This document shows, piece after piece, positions 45,423 to 56,388 of a DNA stretch of 64,000 bases. Numbering within the stretch: the stretch's first letter is position 1; each line of letters starts with the position of its first letter. The translations under genes and the position numbers were made by a program. This DNA comes from Azospirillum oryzae (lineage in GTDB: Bacteria > Pseudomonadota > Alphaproteobacteria > Azospirillales > Azospirillaceae): the NCBI RefSeq assembly GCF_008364795.1, contig NZ_VTTM01000002.1, positions 124,001 through 188,000 of the forward strand. The letters run 5' to 3'. A model generated the notes under the pieces. It was not told where the DNA came from. It saw only the letters and a list, made by a program, of their open reading frames with translations, and made no database searches.

Positions 45423-46625
45423 TCAGTCTTTATTGCGGTGCGCGGCAATCGAAACCACATTACTTGTATCGCCAATTTGTACTCTTGATCGGATTGCAGG
45501 TTTCATTCGAACTAAGTTTTGAGGAGGTGGTGCCAGATAATGTTCAGATACCCCAGTTAGGTTTGCTATGTCGGCAGGAGGAAGCCCGATTTGGCGAATA
45601 AGATCTGATCGTGTACACAAGTTTTCGTCCAAAACCATCTGAATAGCGTTTGAGAGAACTTGTGGTTGCTCAACTGGTAGCTCATCATCAAATGGCTCGC
45701 ACCCTCGCCAGCGTCTGTAACTATAATACTGCCATAGTCGTCTTTCATATTCCGGAGTAATTCTATCCAAAGCTGATAGTCTTTTGATCATAGCGGCTAT
45801 AGCTACTTTCCAGCGTGGCTTCAGGTTACAGAGAGCCTCCAGCGAAAGTGAATAAACTTCACTCCCAAATGTTTCTTCTGGAAGAAGAAAAGCTCCAGCA
45901 AACATCATTGCTTGTTCTTCAATCAGAGTAAAATTGCTTTTCAGATCGTCGGGAGTTACGTGCCTATGTAAAACAATATGCCCAAGTTCGTGAGCTGCGT
46001 CGAAGCGCCTCCTTGCGCCAACGTTTTTGTCGCGGGCAAGTAGCATATAAGGACGCTCATCCAGTCCCCAGCGGGAAACACCATCAAGTTTGTTGGAGCC
46101 AATCTCATCATGGGCAGTCACAATTCCAGCATTCTCGATAACAAGAAGAAGGTCCTCAATTGGCTCATGACCAATATTCCAGTAATCTCGAAGTGCGTTG
46201 GCGTAATGGTCCATATCTGCATTGCGCAGCGTCCTAAAATCTCGGCCGTCCAATATATCTGGGATGTCAACAGGTGGTAGATCTATGTATTCACTTATAG
46301 AAGAGTTAATTTCCTCTACAAATGATAGTTTTGCTTCCGCTTTGTCGCGCATTCTTCCTAGTTCTGATTTCAGAGAGCGAAAGAATGCAGCCCCTTGTGC
46401 TTCGCCAGTAGGTTTGAAGAACCAGCTTACTTCGATGTTCAAAGCATTGGCAAGGCGAGACAAAGCGACAGCATCTGGACGTTGCTCATGATCGTCACTC
46501 TCCCATTTCGACACAGTCGTGTCGGCGCGGTCAACCAATGCAGCAAGATCTTTCTGCCTCAATGCGCGCGCATTGCGTGCCATTCGCAGGCGTGCAGGGA
46601 CGAACCGATCAACACCCGCAGGCAT
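45423..46625 (-). CDS. Xre helix-turn-helix plus ImmA/IrrE metallopeptidase protein
   Basis: The 400-aa protein joins an N-terminal Xre domain (about 10-70: LRQKDLAALVDRADTTVSKW then LSRLANALNIEVSWFF) to a COG2856 ImmA/IrrE peptidase with the zinc motif HELGH (212-216, in FDAAHELGHIVLHRH) and the downstream EEQAMMFAGAFLLP. Such proteins cleave repressors under stress (ImmA, IrrE) or act as antitoxins. It is the downstream gene of a pair with 46662-47360 (36-bp gap), the order of a toxin-first module. Codon use is AT-rich. Whether it is antitoxin, sensor or protease of a defence system is open. Confidence 0.88.
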   Translation of the reverse strand: MPAGVDRFVPARLRMARNARALRQKDLAALVDRADTTVSKWESDDHEQRPDAVALSRLANALNIEVSWFFKPTGEAQGAAFFRSLKSELGRMRDKAEAKLSFVEEINSSISEYIDLPPVDIPDILDGRDFRTLRNADMDHYANALRDYWNIGHEPIEDLLLVIENAGIVTAHDEIGSNKLDGVSRWGLDERPYMLLARDKNVGARRRFDAAHELGHIVLHRHVTPDDLKSNFTLIEEQAMMFAGAFLLPEETFGSEVYSLSLEALCNLKPRWKVAIAAMIKRLSALDRITPEYERRLWQYYSYRRWRGCEPFDDELPVEQPQVLSNAIQMVLDENLCTRSDLIRQIGLPPADIANLTGVSEHYLAPPPQNLVRMKPAIRSRVQIGDTSNVVSIAAHRNKD

Positions 46626-46661
46626 AACGCACCACCATCCATTTTATCACCTGTCAACTCG

Positions 46662-47360
46662 TTACTTCTTCTTAGGGCTTGGTTTCTGCTTCAACGTCGG
46701 GAATTTCCGGCTTGGATTCTTTCTGGTCGGTTTTGTCTGCTTAGCAAGCTTAGCTCGGAGATATAGCATAATCTCTTCCAGAGAATAGCTGTGATATCTC
46801 TGCTTTAGGTCATTCGACGGAATCCACAACCCGAGGAAAGAGGGCACCTCATCGGTATAGCTACTATGTTCAGAAACTATAAAGCCACCAAAAGCGCCCT
46901 CAGGAATAACAGTTTTAACTGCTTCTGATGGATCGGGGAAAAGTTGCCCCTGGGGACTTAGGGGAGAATTTCTGGCGCATAGTGCTTTGGCGTATGCAGA
47001 TTTAGTGCGTAGCTGCCTTGGAGCGTTACGGTTTCTGCTAAATATAATGCCAACAGCAACTTTAAACGCGCCCATCTTGACCGTTGGATAGCTCCAAGTT
47101 GCTGGTTTGCTCCATTCGGTGTCAACTTGAATTCCAGTCCGGAGACCAGCAGAGCGAATGGCATTTTCCATAAAGTGGCGACGTGCTGCGCCTCTTGCTT
47201 GCTTGGCTGATGATGTTGTTAGCGGAAAAGCTCGAACAGCATTTGCCGTTGCCGCGGTCATTTCTTCGTCCAGAGCCTGGATGAAACGCAACAACTGATT
47301 TGTGTCATGAGAACGAGACAGGAGGTCCAGTGGTTCAAAAGCTTGACCATCTATCGACAT
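46662..47360 (-). CDS. unrecognised protein paired with the Xre-ImmA/IrrE gene (possible toxin/effector)
   Basis: I do not recognise this 232-aa protein. It has a helical N-terminal half (LLRFIQALDEEMTAATANAV), a middle part that looks beta-rich (YPTVKMGAFKVAVGIIFSRN), a segment GGFIVSEHSSYTDEVPSFLG followed by LWIPSNDLKQRYHSYSLEEI, and a very basic Lys/Pro tail from about residue 208. There is no signal peptide, membrane span or obvious nuclease motif. It precedes the Xre-ImmA/IrrE gene on the same strand by 36 bases and shares its AT-rich composition, so the two arrived together and probably work together. The basic tail suggests nucleic-acid or ribosome contact (inference). Confidence 0.7.
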   Translation of the reverse strand: MSIDGQAFEPLDLLSRSHDTNQLLRFIQALDEEMTAATANAVRAFPLTTSSAKQARGAARRHFMENAIRSAGLRTGIQVDTEWSKPATWSYPTVKMGAFKVAVGIIFSRNRNAPRQLRTKSAYAKALCARNSPLSPQGQLFPDPSEAVKTVIPEGAFGGFIVSEHSSYTDEVPSFLGLWIPSNDLKQRYHSYSLEEIMLYLRAKLAKQTKPTRKNPSRKFPTLKQKPSPKKK

Positions 47361-47632
47361 GGAAAACGGCCTTCGTGTTTATGACAAAGGCACAATAAAC
47401 CTTCGTCGTTGCCGTGCCAAGCGGTTTTTCCTGCGGCGCCAGCGCGCTTTTGAGTCGGCGTTCCAGTGTTTTGTTTCAAGAAAATTGTTTATTTTCAGTC
47501 GTTTATCCGTACATTGCAAAGCGGCGCCAGTTCAGAACTTTGTATGCGCACGATCCTGCAAGCTATCGCTATCGAATGATGGGGTCCTCGTGTGGACCAC
47601 GCGTTCCAGACTAATAAGCGTACGAAACTCTT
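47361..47632. other. intergenic region without a visible gene
   Basis: This AT-rich stretch holds short frames only, none with a ribosome binding site. It should contain the promoter of the leftward two-gene unit. A gene that often partners the regulator at 47633 is not found here. Confidence 0.5.
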
Positions 47633-47998
47633 TCACTCGACCGCCATAGGCACCACGCGGCAAGTCCCCCGCACCAGATCGACGTCGATCTTCGCCGCGA
47701 CCAGTTCCGGCCAGATACTCATGCCATCGCGGACCAGTCGCACCAGACCGTGCTTCGCCAAGTCTTGCAGAGCGCGCGAGACGTTGGGCTGGGTGCGGTT
47801 GGCGAGTTGGGCGAGGCGGGAGACCGTCTCCGGGCGTTCGGCGGCAATCAGGTGCATCAACGCCCGGTTGGCCGGGGTCAGCACGCCGAGAAGACCGGAG
47901 ACCGCCCCGTCATCCGTCACCGAGTGCGCCGGGGGAACCGGGCGGGTGCCCTGGGCGACCGCCAGCATCTCGTCGCGCAAATCATGCAAGGTCCGCAT
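47633..47998 (-). CDS. HVO_A0114-like winged-helix DNA-binding protein
   Basis: The 121-aa protein has a MarR/ArsR-like winged helix: LTPANRALMHLIAAERPETV then SRLAQLANRTQPNVSRALQD and LAKHGLVRLVRDGMSIWPEL. This fits the HVO_A0114 family of putative regulators, often the antitoxin partner of a small toxin (DUF6516). No such partner is adjacent, so it looks like an orphan. It lies at the right edge of the accessory block; its base composition is like the core genome, unlike its left neighbours. Confidence 0.75.
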   Translation of the reverse strand: MRTLHDLRDEMLAVAQGTRPVPPAHSVTDDGAVSGLLGVLTPANRALMHLIAAERPETVSRLAQLANRTQPNVSRALQDLAKHGLVRLVRDGMSIWPELVAAKIDVDLVRGTCRVVPMAVE

Positions 47999-48175
47999 GG
48001 TCGGGCTCCCTGGTGTCTTCGGCGTGGTGGTTGGTAAGGCGCATCTAATATGCGCTTGGCGAGGGGATGCGGCTACCGCGTTTGCGTCCGGCTTTGGCTG
48101 GAGGTGCAGGGGCCATGCGGTTCGGGAGCCTTGGGGTGCCCCTCACCCTCCCCACGCCTTCGGCGCGGGTCCCCG

Positions 48176-48198
48176 CCCTCTCCCGGGGCGGGAGAGGG
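48176..48198. repeat. CCCTCTCCC palindrome
   Basis: CCCTCTCCC (48176-48184) pairs with GGGAGAGGG (48190-48198). It has the same arm as the palindrome after the hydrolase gene at 1837-1863. Confidence 0.7.
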
Positions 48199-48292
48199 TG
48201 ATCGGGCGCGCTGACGCGCGCCGCCAAGGGGCATGCTGCCCCTTCGCAATCCCCTGGCAAAGGCTGGCGCCTTTGCTGCCCCCTCACCCTGA

Positions 48293-48316
48293 CCCTCTCC
48301 CCAGGGGGGAGAGGGG
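48293..48316. repeat. CCCTCTCCCC palindrome
   Basis: CCCTCTCCCC (48293-48302) pairs with a GGGGAGAGGG arm ending near 48316. It is the third close copy of this arm sequence in the window. Confidence 0.7.
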
Positions 48317-48438
48317 ATGAGGACTGGTTGGATGGGGGATGAGGACCAGATGGGAGAGGGGATGAATACCGGTTGGAAGGAGAGGAAGAAGACCGGTGGG
48401 CGGAGGGGGCGGAGACGGAGTCGGAGATGGGGACGGAG

Positions 48439-51006
<2,568 letters not shown>

Positions 51007-51183
51007 GAGGGGGAGTCTGCTGCCGCGAACCGGCGGGAAAGGCAATGGTTTTCGGGAGGCGGGAGGGACGGCGCGCGCCAAAAGGTCGCAGGGGCGGGGG
51101 AGGGGGACAGGGGCCGCGACCGATGACCGTAAAAAATGTATGGTTTTGGGGTCGTCGGGCTTATTCGCTTATCAAAGGGATCC

Positions 51184-51657
51184 ATGACCGAAATCCACGA
51201 CGCCGCCCTGTTCCTCGCCCACGCCTGCGCGCTGGAAGAGGACGCCGCCAACCGCTTCGCCGATCTGTCGGAAGCGATGAAGACCTATGGCAACCAGGAG
51301 GTCGCGGCCTTCTTCGGCCAGATGGCGAAATTCTCGCGCATGCATCTGGCCGAGGCGCGGGAACGGTCTGGCTTCCGCAAGATCCCGGACCTCGCGCCGG
51401 AAGACTTCCAATGGCTGGACGGCGACAGCCCGGAAGCGGCCTCCATGGAAGGCTCGCACTATCTGATGACGGTGGAATACGCGCTGGAGCTGGCGCTGGA
51501 GAGCGAGAAGCGCGGGCAGGCCTTCTACGCCGAGGTGGCGAAGACCACCACCGATTCGGAAGTCCGCATGATGGCCGAGGAGTTCGCCGCCGAAGAGGCC
51601 GAGCATGTCGCCCAGCTGGAGGTGTGGGCCAAGCGCTATCCGGCGCTGCAGGGTTAA
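51184..51657 (+). CDS. rubrerythrin/ferritin-like diiron protein
   Basis: The 157-aa helical protein has two ferritin-like helix pairs with carboxylate/His ligands: ALEEDAANRFADLSEAMKTY with FFGQMAKFSRMHLAEA, and ALESEKRGQAFYAEVAKTTT with AEEFAAEEAEHVAQLEVW. The double Glu plus ExxH arrangement matches rubrerythrin-type diiron centres. The usual C-terminal rubredoxin domain is missing, so it belongs to the short erythrin-like group. Such proteins handle peroxide or iron. The start at 51184 gives the domain from its first helix; the frame opens 16 codons earlier. Confidence 0.85.
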   Translation: MTEIHDAALFLAHACALEEDAANRFADLSEAMKTYGNQEVAAFFGQMAKFSRMHLAEARERSGFRKIPDLAPEDFQWLDGDSPEAASMEGSHYLMTVEYALELALESEKRGQAFYAEVAKTTTDSEVRMMAEEFAAEEAEHVAQLEVWAKRYPALQG

Positions 51658-51714
51658 GCGGGCCGGCCTGAAGGAACGGATGAGGAAGGGGGCGTTGGCG
51701 GCCCCCTCCCCTGG

Positions 51715-51927
51715 TTACTTTGACAGGGCGGACCAGTCGATCTCGTACACCTTGTCGGCCGGCTTGTAGGTCTTGAAGGCGGCGATCACGTCGTCGACGC
51801 TGACGCTGCCCGGCACATTCTGGATTTCATAGACGACCGAGCTGCCGCTGGTCGGGCCGACGTCGGCGTTGCGGTGAGCCTGCGAGACCAGCCCTTCGCC
51901 GGCCTTCTTGATCATGATGGAAGCCAT
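51715..51927 (-). CDS. small protein of unknown function
   Basis: The 70-aa product starts at 51927 with a good AGGAGA site; upstream in-frame sequence looks non-coding. It reads as a compact soluble domain: MIKKAGEGLVSQAHRNADVG, SGSSVVYEIQNVPGSVSVDD and VIAAFKTYKPADKVYEIDWS. I recognise no family. It is alone on its strand between two rightward and leftward units, and it converges with the rubrerythrin-like gene. Confidence 0.65.
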   Translation of the reverse strand: MASIMIKKAGEGLVSQAHRNADVGPTSGSSVVYEIQNVPGSVSVDDVIAAFKTYKPADKVYEIDWSALSK

Positions 51928-52039
51928 GCATCCGTCTCCTGTTGCGACTCGCCCGACGGCAAAACCATAAACAAAAAGTGGTTTAACCGGAAGGCGGAAA
52001 GAACGGGGGCGGGTGCACTGCGTCATTTGGGGGCGGCAA

Positions 52040-53041
52040 TCAGGGCAGGGCCGCTGCTTCGGTCACCACGGCGCGGCCGGGCATGCGGTCGGGCTGGGCG
52101 CCGGCCACCGCGCCGGCGATGCCGCCGGTCAGCCAGGCGGAGAAGGCGCTGCGTCCATCGGTGCTGGCTTGTCCGCAGGCGGTGGCGGGGACGGCATCCT
52201 CGTCATCGTAGTTCCACAGCGGCAGGTTGATGCCAGAAGGAGCCGCGGACGGCTCGGCGGCGGACGCGGTGGCGATCAGGCCGGTGGAGCGCGGGGCGGC
52301 GGGGCGGCTGTGCACCTCGATCAGGGCGACGCGGATGCCGGCGGCCCAGGCGCGGTCGATGAAGGCGCGTACCTGCCGGGCGGTGGCGGTGGAGCCGTCG
52401 ACCGCGCCGGGCGACCCGCCGGTCAGCCAGGCCGACGGCGTCGGGCCGCAGCCGCGCCGGTATTGCAGCGCCACCTGATCCTGCACATAGGCCTGCCCGC
52501 GATAGAGCCGCATTAGACCGTGGCCGTAGCGCTCCAACTCGTCGACCGGGCTGCGGCTGGCGGTCAGCAGGTTGCGGTCGAGCAGGATCAGCGTCGGCTT
52601 GACGGCGATCAGCCGGTCGAGCAGCGGCTCGAAATCGGCGAACTGGGCCTGCCGGTGGACGATGCGCAGGAATTCCAGATTGGGCACACCACGCTCGGCG
52701 GCGATCTTCGCCATGCCCCGCTCGTCCAGCGTGGCGTCGCGCAGCGCGGTATCGCCGAGCGCCACCACCATCACCGAATCGGGATTGCGCGCCACCCGGT
52801 CGGCCATCGCGTCGATGCGGTTCAGGTTGTACCAGGCGAAGGGCTGGTCGTAGAGCATCGAGCCGGCCCAGAGGACCGCCAGTACCGCCACACCGCCCAG
52901 AGCCAGCGGCGCCAGCAGCAGCCCGGTCCCCAGCATCCACCAGCGCCGCCGGCCGCGGCGCGGTGTCGCGGCGGAGTCGGAAGCGGACTCCTCGGGAAGG
53001 GGATGGGCGGATTGCGGCTCCTGCGCTTCGGGATGGGTCAT
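52040..53041 (-). CDS. membrane-anchored protein of unknown function with SGNH-like features
   Basis: The 333-aa protein has one membrane span near residues 36-60 (WWMLGTGLLLAPLALGGVAV) and a periplasmic part. VMVVALGDTALRDATLDERG followed by DRLIAVKPTLILLDRNLL resembles the first block and a later block of SGNH/GDSL-type proteins, but the catalytic set is not clear, so this is tentative. A short phrase is repeated: SAWLTGGSPGAVDG and SAWLTGGIAGAVAG, about 90 residues apart. It is divergent from the HRDC-domain gene. Start chosen at 53041. Confidence 0.65.
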   Translation of the reverse strand: MTHPEAQEPQSAHPLPEESASDSAATPRRGRRRWWMLGTGLLLAPLALGGVAVLAVLWAGSMLYDQPFAWYNLNRIDAMADRVARNPDSVMVVALGDTALRDATLDERGMAKIAAERGVPNLEFLRIVHRQAQFADFEPLLDRLIAVKPTLILLDRNLLTASRSPVDELERYGHGLMRLYRGQAYVQDQVALQYRRGCGPTPSAWLTGGSPGAVDGSTATARQVRAFIDRAWAAGIRVALIEVHSRPAAPRSTGLIATASAAEPSAAPSGINLPLWNYDDEDAVPATACGQASTDGRSAFSAWLTGGIAGAVAGAQPDRMPGRAVVTEAAALP

Positions 53042-53266
53042 CTGGGGTCTCCAAGCGGTGGAGGCGTGGGACGGGCGAGGGGAATGGGCCGGGTGCCGGT
53101 GCGCGTCGTCTCCTCCCACAACGCGCGGGGGAGGAGATTCGGCCCGTGGAAATTGGGGGTATCCCCAAGGTCCGCGAACACCCCCGTGGCAGGGTCCCGG
53201 TTTGCCGAACGCGCCGTTTCGTGTAGGCTTCCTCCATCCAGGGAAGCCTTTCAGCAAGGTTGGGCG

Positions 53267-53683
53267 ATGAGCACCGAGATCCGCACCTTCAGCATTCCCG
53301 ACGCCGACGCCGAAGAGGCGCAGACGCAGCTGTCCGCCTTCCTGCGGACGGTCGAGGTCCAGCGCATCGAGACCGCCTATGCCGACGGCGCGTGGCGGGT
53401 GCTGGTGCTGTTCACCGACCTCCGCCGCAAGGAGGAGTCGCAGCAGATCGAGGCGGCCATCGCCGCCGCCCTGAACGGCTGGCGCGACAGGGCCGCCGCC
53501 CAGGCCGGGGTGACGCGCGACGCCATCCTGGCCGACGATCTGGTCCAGGAGATCGCCCGCTTCGCCCCGACGACGGAGCATGAGCTGTCGATCATCGTCA
53601 ACGCCCGCGGACAGGCCAGCTCGCCCTATGGCGGGGAGATCGTGCAGGTGGTCCGCTCGACGCTGGACCTGCTGATCGACTGA
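53267..53683 (+). CDS. HRDC domain protein
   Basis: The 138-aa protein consists of an N-terminal beta-rich part (FLRTVEVQRIETAYADGAWR, VLVLFTDLRRKEESQQIEA) and a C-terminal HRDC-like helical domain (AAAQAGVTRDAILADDLVQE, IARFAPTTEHELSIIVNARG). HRDC domains bind nucleic acid in RecQ helicases and RNase D; stand-alone versions are of unknown role. The ATG at 53267 is preceded by AGG. Confidence 0.8.
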   Translation: MSTEIRTFSIPDADAEEAQTQLSAFLRTVEVQRIETAYADGAWRVLVLFTDLRRKEESQQIEAAIAAALNGWRDRAAAQAGVTRDAILADDLVQEIARFAPTTEHELSIIVNARGQASSPYGGEIVQVVRSTLDLLID

Positions 53684-53816
53684 GCGGATTGCGGCGGAGT
53701 CTTATGCGGTTCGACGGAGCCGAACACACCCAAAGGCTGTGACGCTGCTGCCGTAAGCGTCGGTTGGTTCCTGAGCGCTGACGTGCCAGGATTGCGCCCT
53801 TCACCGGCATCGACGG

Positions 53817-54050
53817 ATGGGGTGGTTTGTGGCTTCGAAAGATCATCCGAAGGCTCGCGTCGCGGCCGAGGCGGCGTGGAGCGCAGTTCCGGACTATCGG
53901 AAGATGGCCCTTGAGCTGGCCCAACTGGGCGCGGAGGCCGCCCGGCGCGCCCGCATGACCGGCAATGGCCATTACGACCGGCTGGCCCACACCCTGACCA
54001 GCCGGGCCGGGGAGATCCTGGACGATCTGGAGCGCAGCGGAAAGATGTGA
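53817..54050 (+). CDS. small helical protein of unknown function
   Basis: A 77-codon frame encodes mostly helical, charged sequence: DHPKARVAAEAAWSAVPDYR and KMALELAQLGAEAARRARMT. No ribosome site is obvious before the ATG; a GTG four codons in is an alternative start. I recognise no family. A terminator hairpin follows about 30 bases after the stop, which supports it being a real gene. Confidence 0.5.
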   Translation: MGWFVASKDHPKARVAAEAAWSAVPDYRKMALELAQLGAEAARRARMTGNGHYDRLAHTLTSRAGEILDDLERSGKM

Positions 54051-54079
54051 CGGTCCGGGGTTGGGTGGATGCAAAAGAA

Positions 54080-54110
54080 AACGGCGCCCGGGTGGGGCGC
54101 CGTTGTCGTT
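54080..54110 (+). terminator. terminator after the 53817 gene
   Basis: AACGGCGCC (54080-54088) pairs exactly with 54096-54104, followed by a T-rich tail (TGTCGTTT). Confidence 0.8.
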
Positions 54111-54151
54111 TGTGCGGAGTGGTTGCTGATTGCCCCCAACCCCGACCCTCC

Positions 54152-54199
54152 CCCGCTCTCGGCGGACCGAAGGTCCGTCCGATGCGGGGGAGGGGGCAA
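54152..54199. repeat. intergenic palindrome with CCCTCCCCCGC arms
   Basis: Arms of the type CCCTCCCCCGC / GCGGGGGAGGG enclose an inner palindrome GGCGGACC-GAA-GGTCCGTCC. It lies between the small gene at 53817 and the frc stop and resembles the CCCTCTCCC palindromes elsewhere in the window. Confidence 0.6.
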
Positions 54200-54211
54200 G
54201 TGCGACCTGCC

Positions 54212-55462
54212 TCAGACCACCTTGGCTTCGTGCATGGCGGCGATCTGGTCCTTGCTGTAGCCGAGCTGCGCCAGGACCTCGTCGGTGTGCTCGCCGAGCA
54301 GCGGGGAGCCGGTGACCTCGACCTTCATGTCGGAGAACTTGATCGGGCTGCCGACCGTCAGGTACTTGCCGCGCACCTTGTGGTCGACCTCGACGACCGT
54401 GCCGCTGGCGCGCAGCGACGGGTCGTTGGCGATCTCCTTCATCGACAGCACCGGGGCGCAGGGGATGTCGTACTTGCGCAGGATGTCGACGGCCTCGAAC
54501 TTGGTCTTGTCCTTCAGCCAATCCTCGATCACCGCGAAGATGTCGAAGATCTTGTCCTGGCGCGCCTCGGCGGTGTTGTAGGCCGGGTCGTCGATCCACT
54601 CCTCGCGGCCGAGAGCCTTGCAGATCGGCGCCCAGGCATGGCCCTGGATGGTGAAGTAGATGTAGGCGTTGGGATCGGTCTCCCAGCCCTTGCACTTCAG
54701 CACCCAGCCCGGCTGGCCGCCGCCGCCGGCATTGCCGCCGCGCGGAACCACGTCGGAGAAGGTGCCGTGCGGGTACTGCGGGTATTCCTCAAGATAGCCG
54801 ACGCGGTCCAGGCGCTGCTGGTCGCGCAGCTTGACGCGGCAGAGGTTCAGCACGCTGTCCTGCATCGACACGGCGACCTTCTGGCCCTTGCCGGTCTTGG
54901 TGCGGGCCATCAGGGCGGTCAGGATGCCGATGGCGAGGTGCATGCCGGTGTTGCTGTCGCCGAGAGCGGCGGCGGATACGGTCGGCGGGCCATCCCAGAA
55001 GCCGGTGGTCGAGGCGGCGCCACCGGCGCACTGGGCGACGTTCTCATAGACCTTCAGGTCCTGGTAATGGTGGCCGTCGCTGAAGCCCTTGACCGAGGCG
55101 ACGATCAGGCCGGGGTTCAGCTCCTTGATCTTTTCCCAGCTGAAGCCCATGCGGTCGAGCGCGCCGGGGCCGAAATTCTCGACCAGAACGTCGGATTCCT
55201 TGATCAGACGGGTCAGGACTTCCTTGCCCTCGGCCGTCTTGGTATCGAGCGTCAGGGAGCGCTTGTTGCTGTTCAGCATCGTGAAATAGAGCGCGTCGGC
55301 GCCCGGGATGTCACGCAGCTGGCTGCGGGTGACGTCGCCGGCGCCCGGACGTTCGACCTTGATCACGTCCGCGCCGTACCAGGCCAGAAGCTGGGTGCAG
55401 GCGGGGCCGGCCTGCACATGGGTGAAGTCGATGATCTTAATGCCTTCAAGCGGCTTGGTCAT
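54212..55462 (-). CDS. frc: formyl-CoA transferase (formyl-CoA:oxalate CoA-transferase)
   Basis: The 416-aa product equals the length of E. coli Frc (YfdW). It has the class III CoA-transferase features: [20 protein letters not shown] at the start, [37 protein letters not shown] with the catalytic Asp, and the Gly-rich loop [10 protein letters not shown] specific to formyl-CoA transferases. It exchanges CoA between formyl-CoA and oxalate in oxalate breakdown. Oxalyl-CoA decarboxylase (oxc) is not nearby. Start at 55462. Confidence 0.93.
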   Translation of the reverse strand: MTKPLEGIKIIDFTHVQAGPACTQLLAWYGADVIKVERPGAGDVTRSQLRDIPGADALYFTMLNSNKRSLTLDTKTAEGKEVLTRLIKESDVLVENFGPGALDRMGFSWEKIKELNPGLIVASVKGFSDGHHYQDLKVYENVAQCAGGAASTTGFWDGPPTVSAAALGDSNTGMHLAIGILTALMARTKTGKGQKVAVSMQDSVLNLCRVKLRDQQRLDRVGYLEEYPQYPHGTFSDVVPRGGNAGGGGQPGWVLKCKGWETDPNAYIYFTIQGHAWAPICKALGREEWIDDPAYNTAEARQDKIFDIFAVIEDWLKDKTKFEAVDILRKYDIPCAPVLSMKEIANDPSLRASGTVVEVDHKVRGKYLTVGSPIKFSDMKVEVTGSPLLGEHTDEVLAQLGYSKDQIAAMHEAKVV

Positions 55463-55599
55463 GACTGCAACACTCCCTTTTTTCACGTAGTTTCAGATTG
55501 TCTCTTGGACTTGCTCTTCTGCCCGGCCGGCCCACGCCCGGAGATCGGGGGCGTCGAGGTCGCTGCCGGCCGGAATTCGATAATCGCCGCAGGGCGCCG

Positions 55600-56052
55600 T
55601 CAGCCGGCCGCCGCTTCGAGTTCGGTGAGGCGGCGGCGCAGTTTCCGTTCTTCGGTCCAGCGGGCGGTTTCGTCCCGCACCACGGCAACGATCCCGGTCA
55701 CTCCACCGTCGGTCCCGCGCAAAAGCGCGACGGTGAAGGCGATCGACAGGCTGTGCCCGTCCTTGTGGACCGCCGGAACCCGCAGCAGGTCATGGCCGTA
55801 ACGGGTCTCGCCGGTGGCCATGGTCTTTTCGTAGCCGTCCCAATGACGCTGGCGCTGGCGTTCGGGAATGATGATGTCGAGCGACTTGCCCATCGCCTCG
55901 TCGGCGGTGAAGCCGAACATCCGTTCCGCCGCCGCGTTCCACAGAATGATGGCGCCGGCCGGGTCGGACACGATGACGGCATCGCCGATCACCGCCACCA
56001 ACTGTCCGCAATCCACAACCGCGGGCGAACCCGCTGCTGCTGTCTGTTCCAT
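55600..56052 (-). CDS. single PAS-domain protein
   Basis: The 150-aa product is essentially one PAS domain with a short C-terminal coiled coil: GDAVIVSDPAGAIILWNAAA, ERMFGFTADEAMGKSLDIII, ERQRQRHWDGYEKTMATGET, RVPAVHKDGHSLSIAFTVAL and GIVAVVRDETARWTEERKLR. No output domain is present. A GGAGAT site precedes the ATG at 56052. The ligand is unknown; haem or flavin are family possibilities. Confidence 0.85.
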   Translation of the reverse strand: MEQTAAAGSPAVVDCGQLVAVIGDAVIVSDPAGAIILWNAAAERMFGFTADEAMGKSLDIIIPERQRQRHWDGYEKTMATGETRYGHDLLRVPAVHKDGHSLSIAFTVALLRGTDGGVTGIVAVVRDETARWTEERKLRRRLTELEAAAG

Positions 56053-56388
56053 GTCGATCTCCTTGGCGCTCGCCCCCTCTTGGATTGGGCGCCGGGGGAG
56101 CCGGTGCGGCGGTGGCCCGTAAACCAAGGCCGCACTGACATTATCGATACGGTATACCAGATACCATCGACCATGCAAGAGGATTTGAGAGGGACCCGAA
56201 CTGTGGTGGAAACGAACAGATCGGTGGCGGATGTCCGCAGTTTCTCCCACCATCCGCCTGCCAACGGTCTGAATTGCTGGGAGTTGCGATTAATTGTACT
56301 CGAATGATTATCAGGCATAGTGTGGGTCGGAGGACCCGTGCGGAGCCTGCCGGCGGCCTTGAATCATTCGACATCGATGGGGAATGGG
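56053..56388. other. 336-bp divergent promoter region
   Basis: This AT-richer stretch separates the leftward PAS gene from the rightward protease-like gene. It contains GGTATACCAGATACC (about 56152-56166), an imperfect palindrome that could be an operator. I see no gene in it. Confidence 0.45.

Larger units (their letters stand above)
45130..47640. other. AT-rich accessory block
   Basis: Base composition drops sharply across this stretch compared with both sides, and the two genes inside use many A/T-ending codons that are rare elsewhere in the window. This marks recent acquisition. No integrase, transposase or flanking target duplication is visible. A 10-bp perfect hairpin (45342-45365, CCCGCGCCTT arm) stands 58 bases beyond the end of the leftward genes. 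Confidence 0.8.
47999..48438. other. 440-bp repeat-rich intergenic region
   Basis: No gene is supported. It contains two CCCTCTCCC palindromes (48176-48198 and 48293-48316), flanked by similar CCCCTCACCCT text, and from about 48310 a run of imperfect direct repeats built on GGGGATGAGGAC and GGTTGGA units ending near the hrpB stop. Confidence 0.65.

Noticed and set aside
43257..48438. Integrase or transposase for the accessory block
   Set aside because: None of the frames here shows tyrosine recombinase, serine recombinase or DDE transposase motifs.
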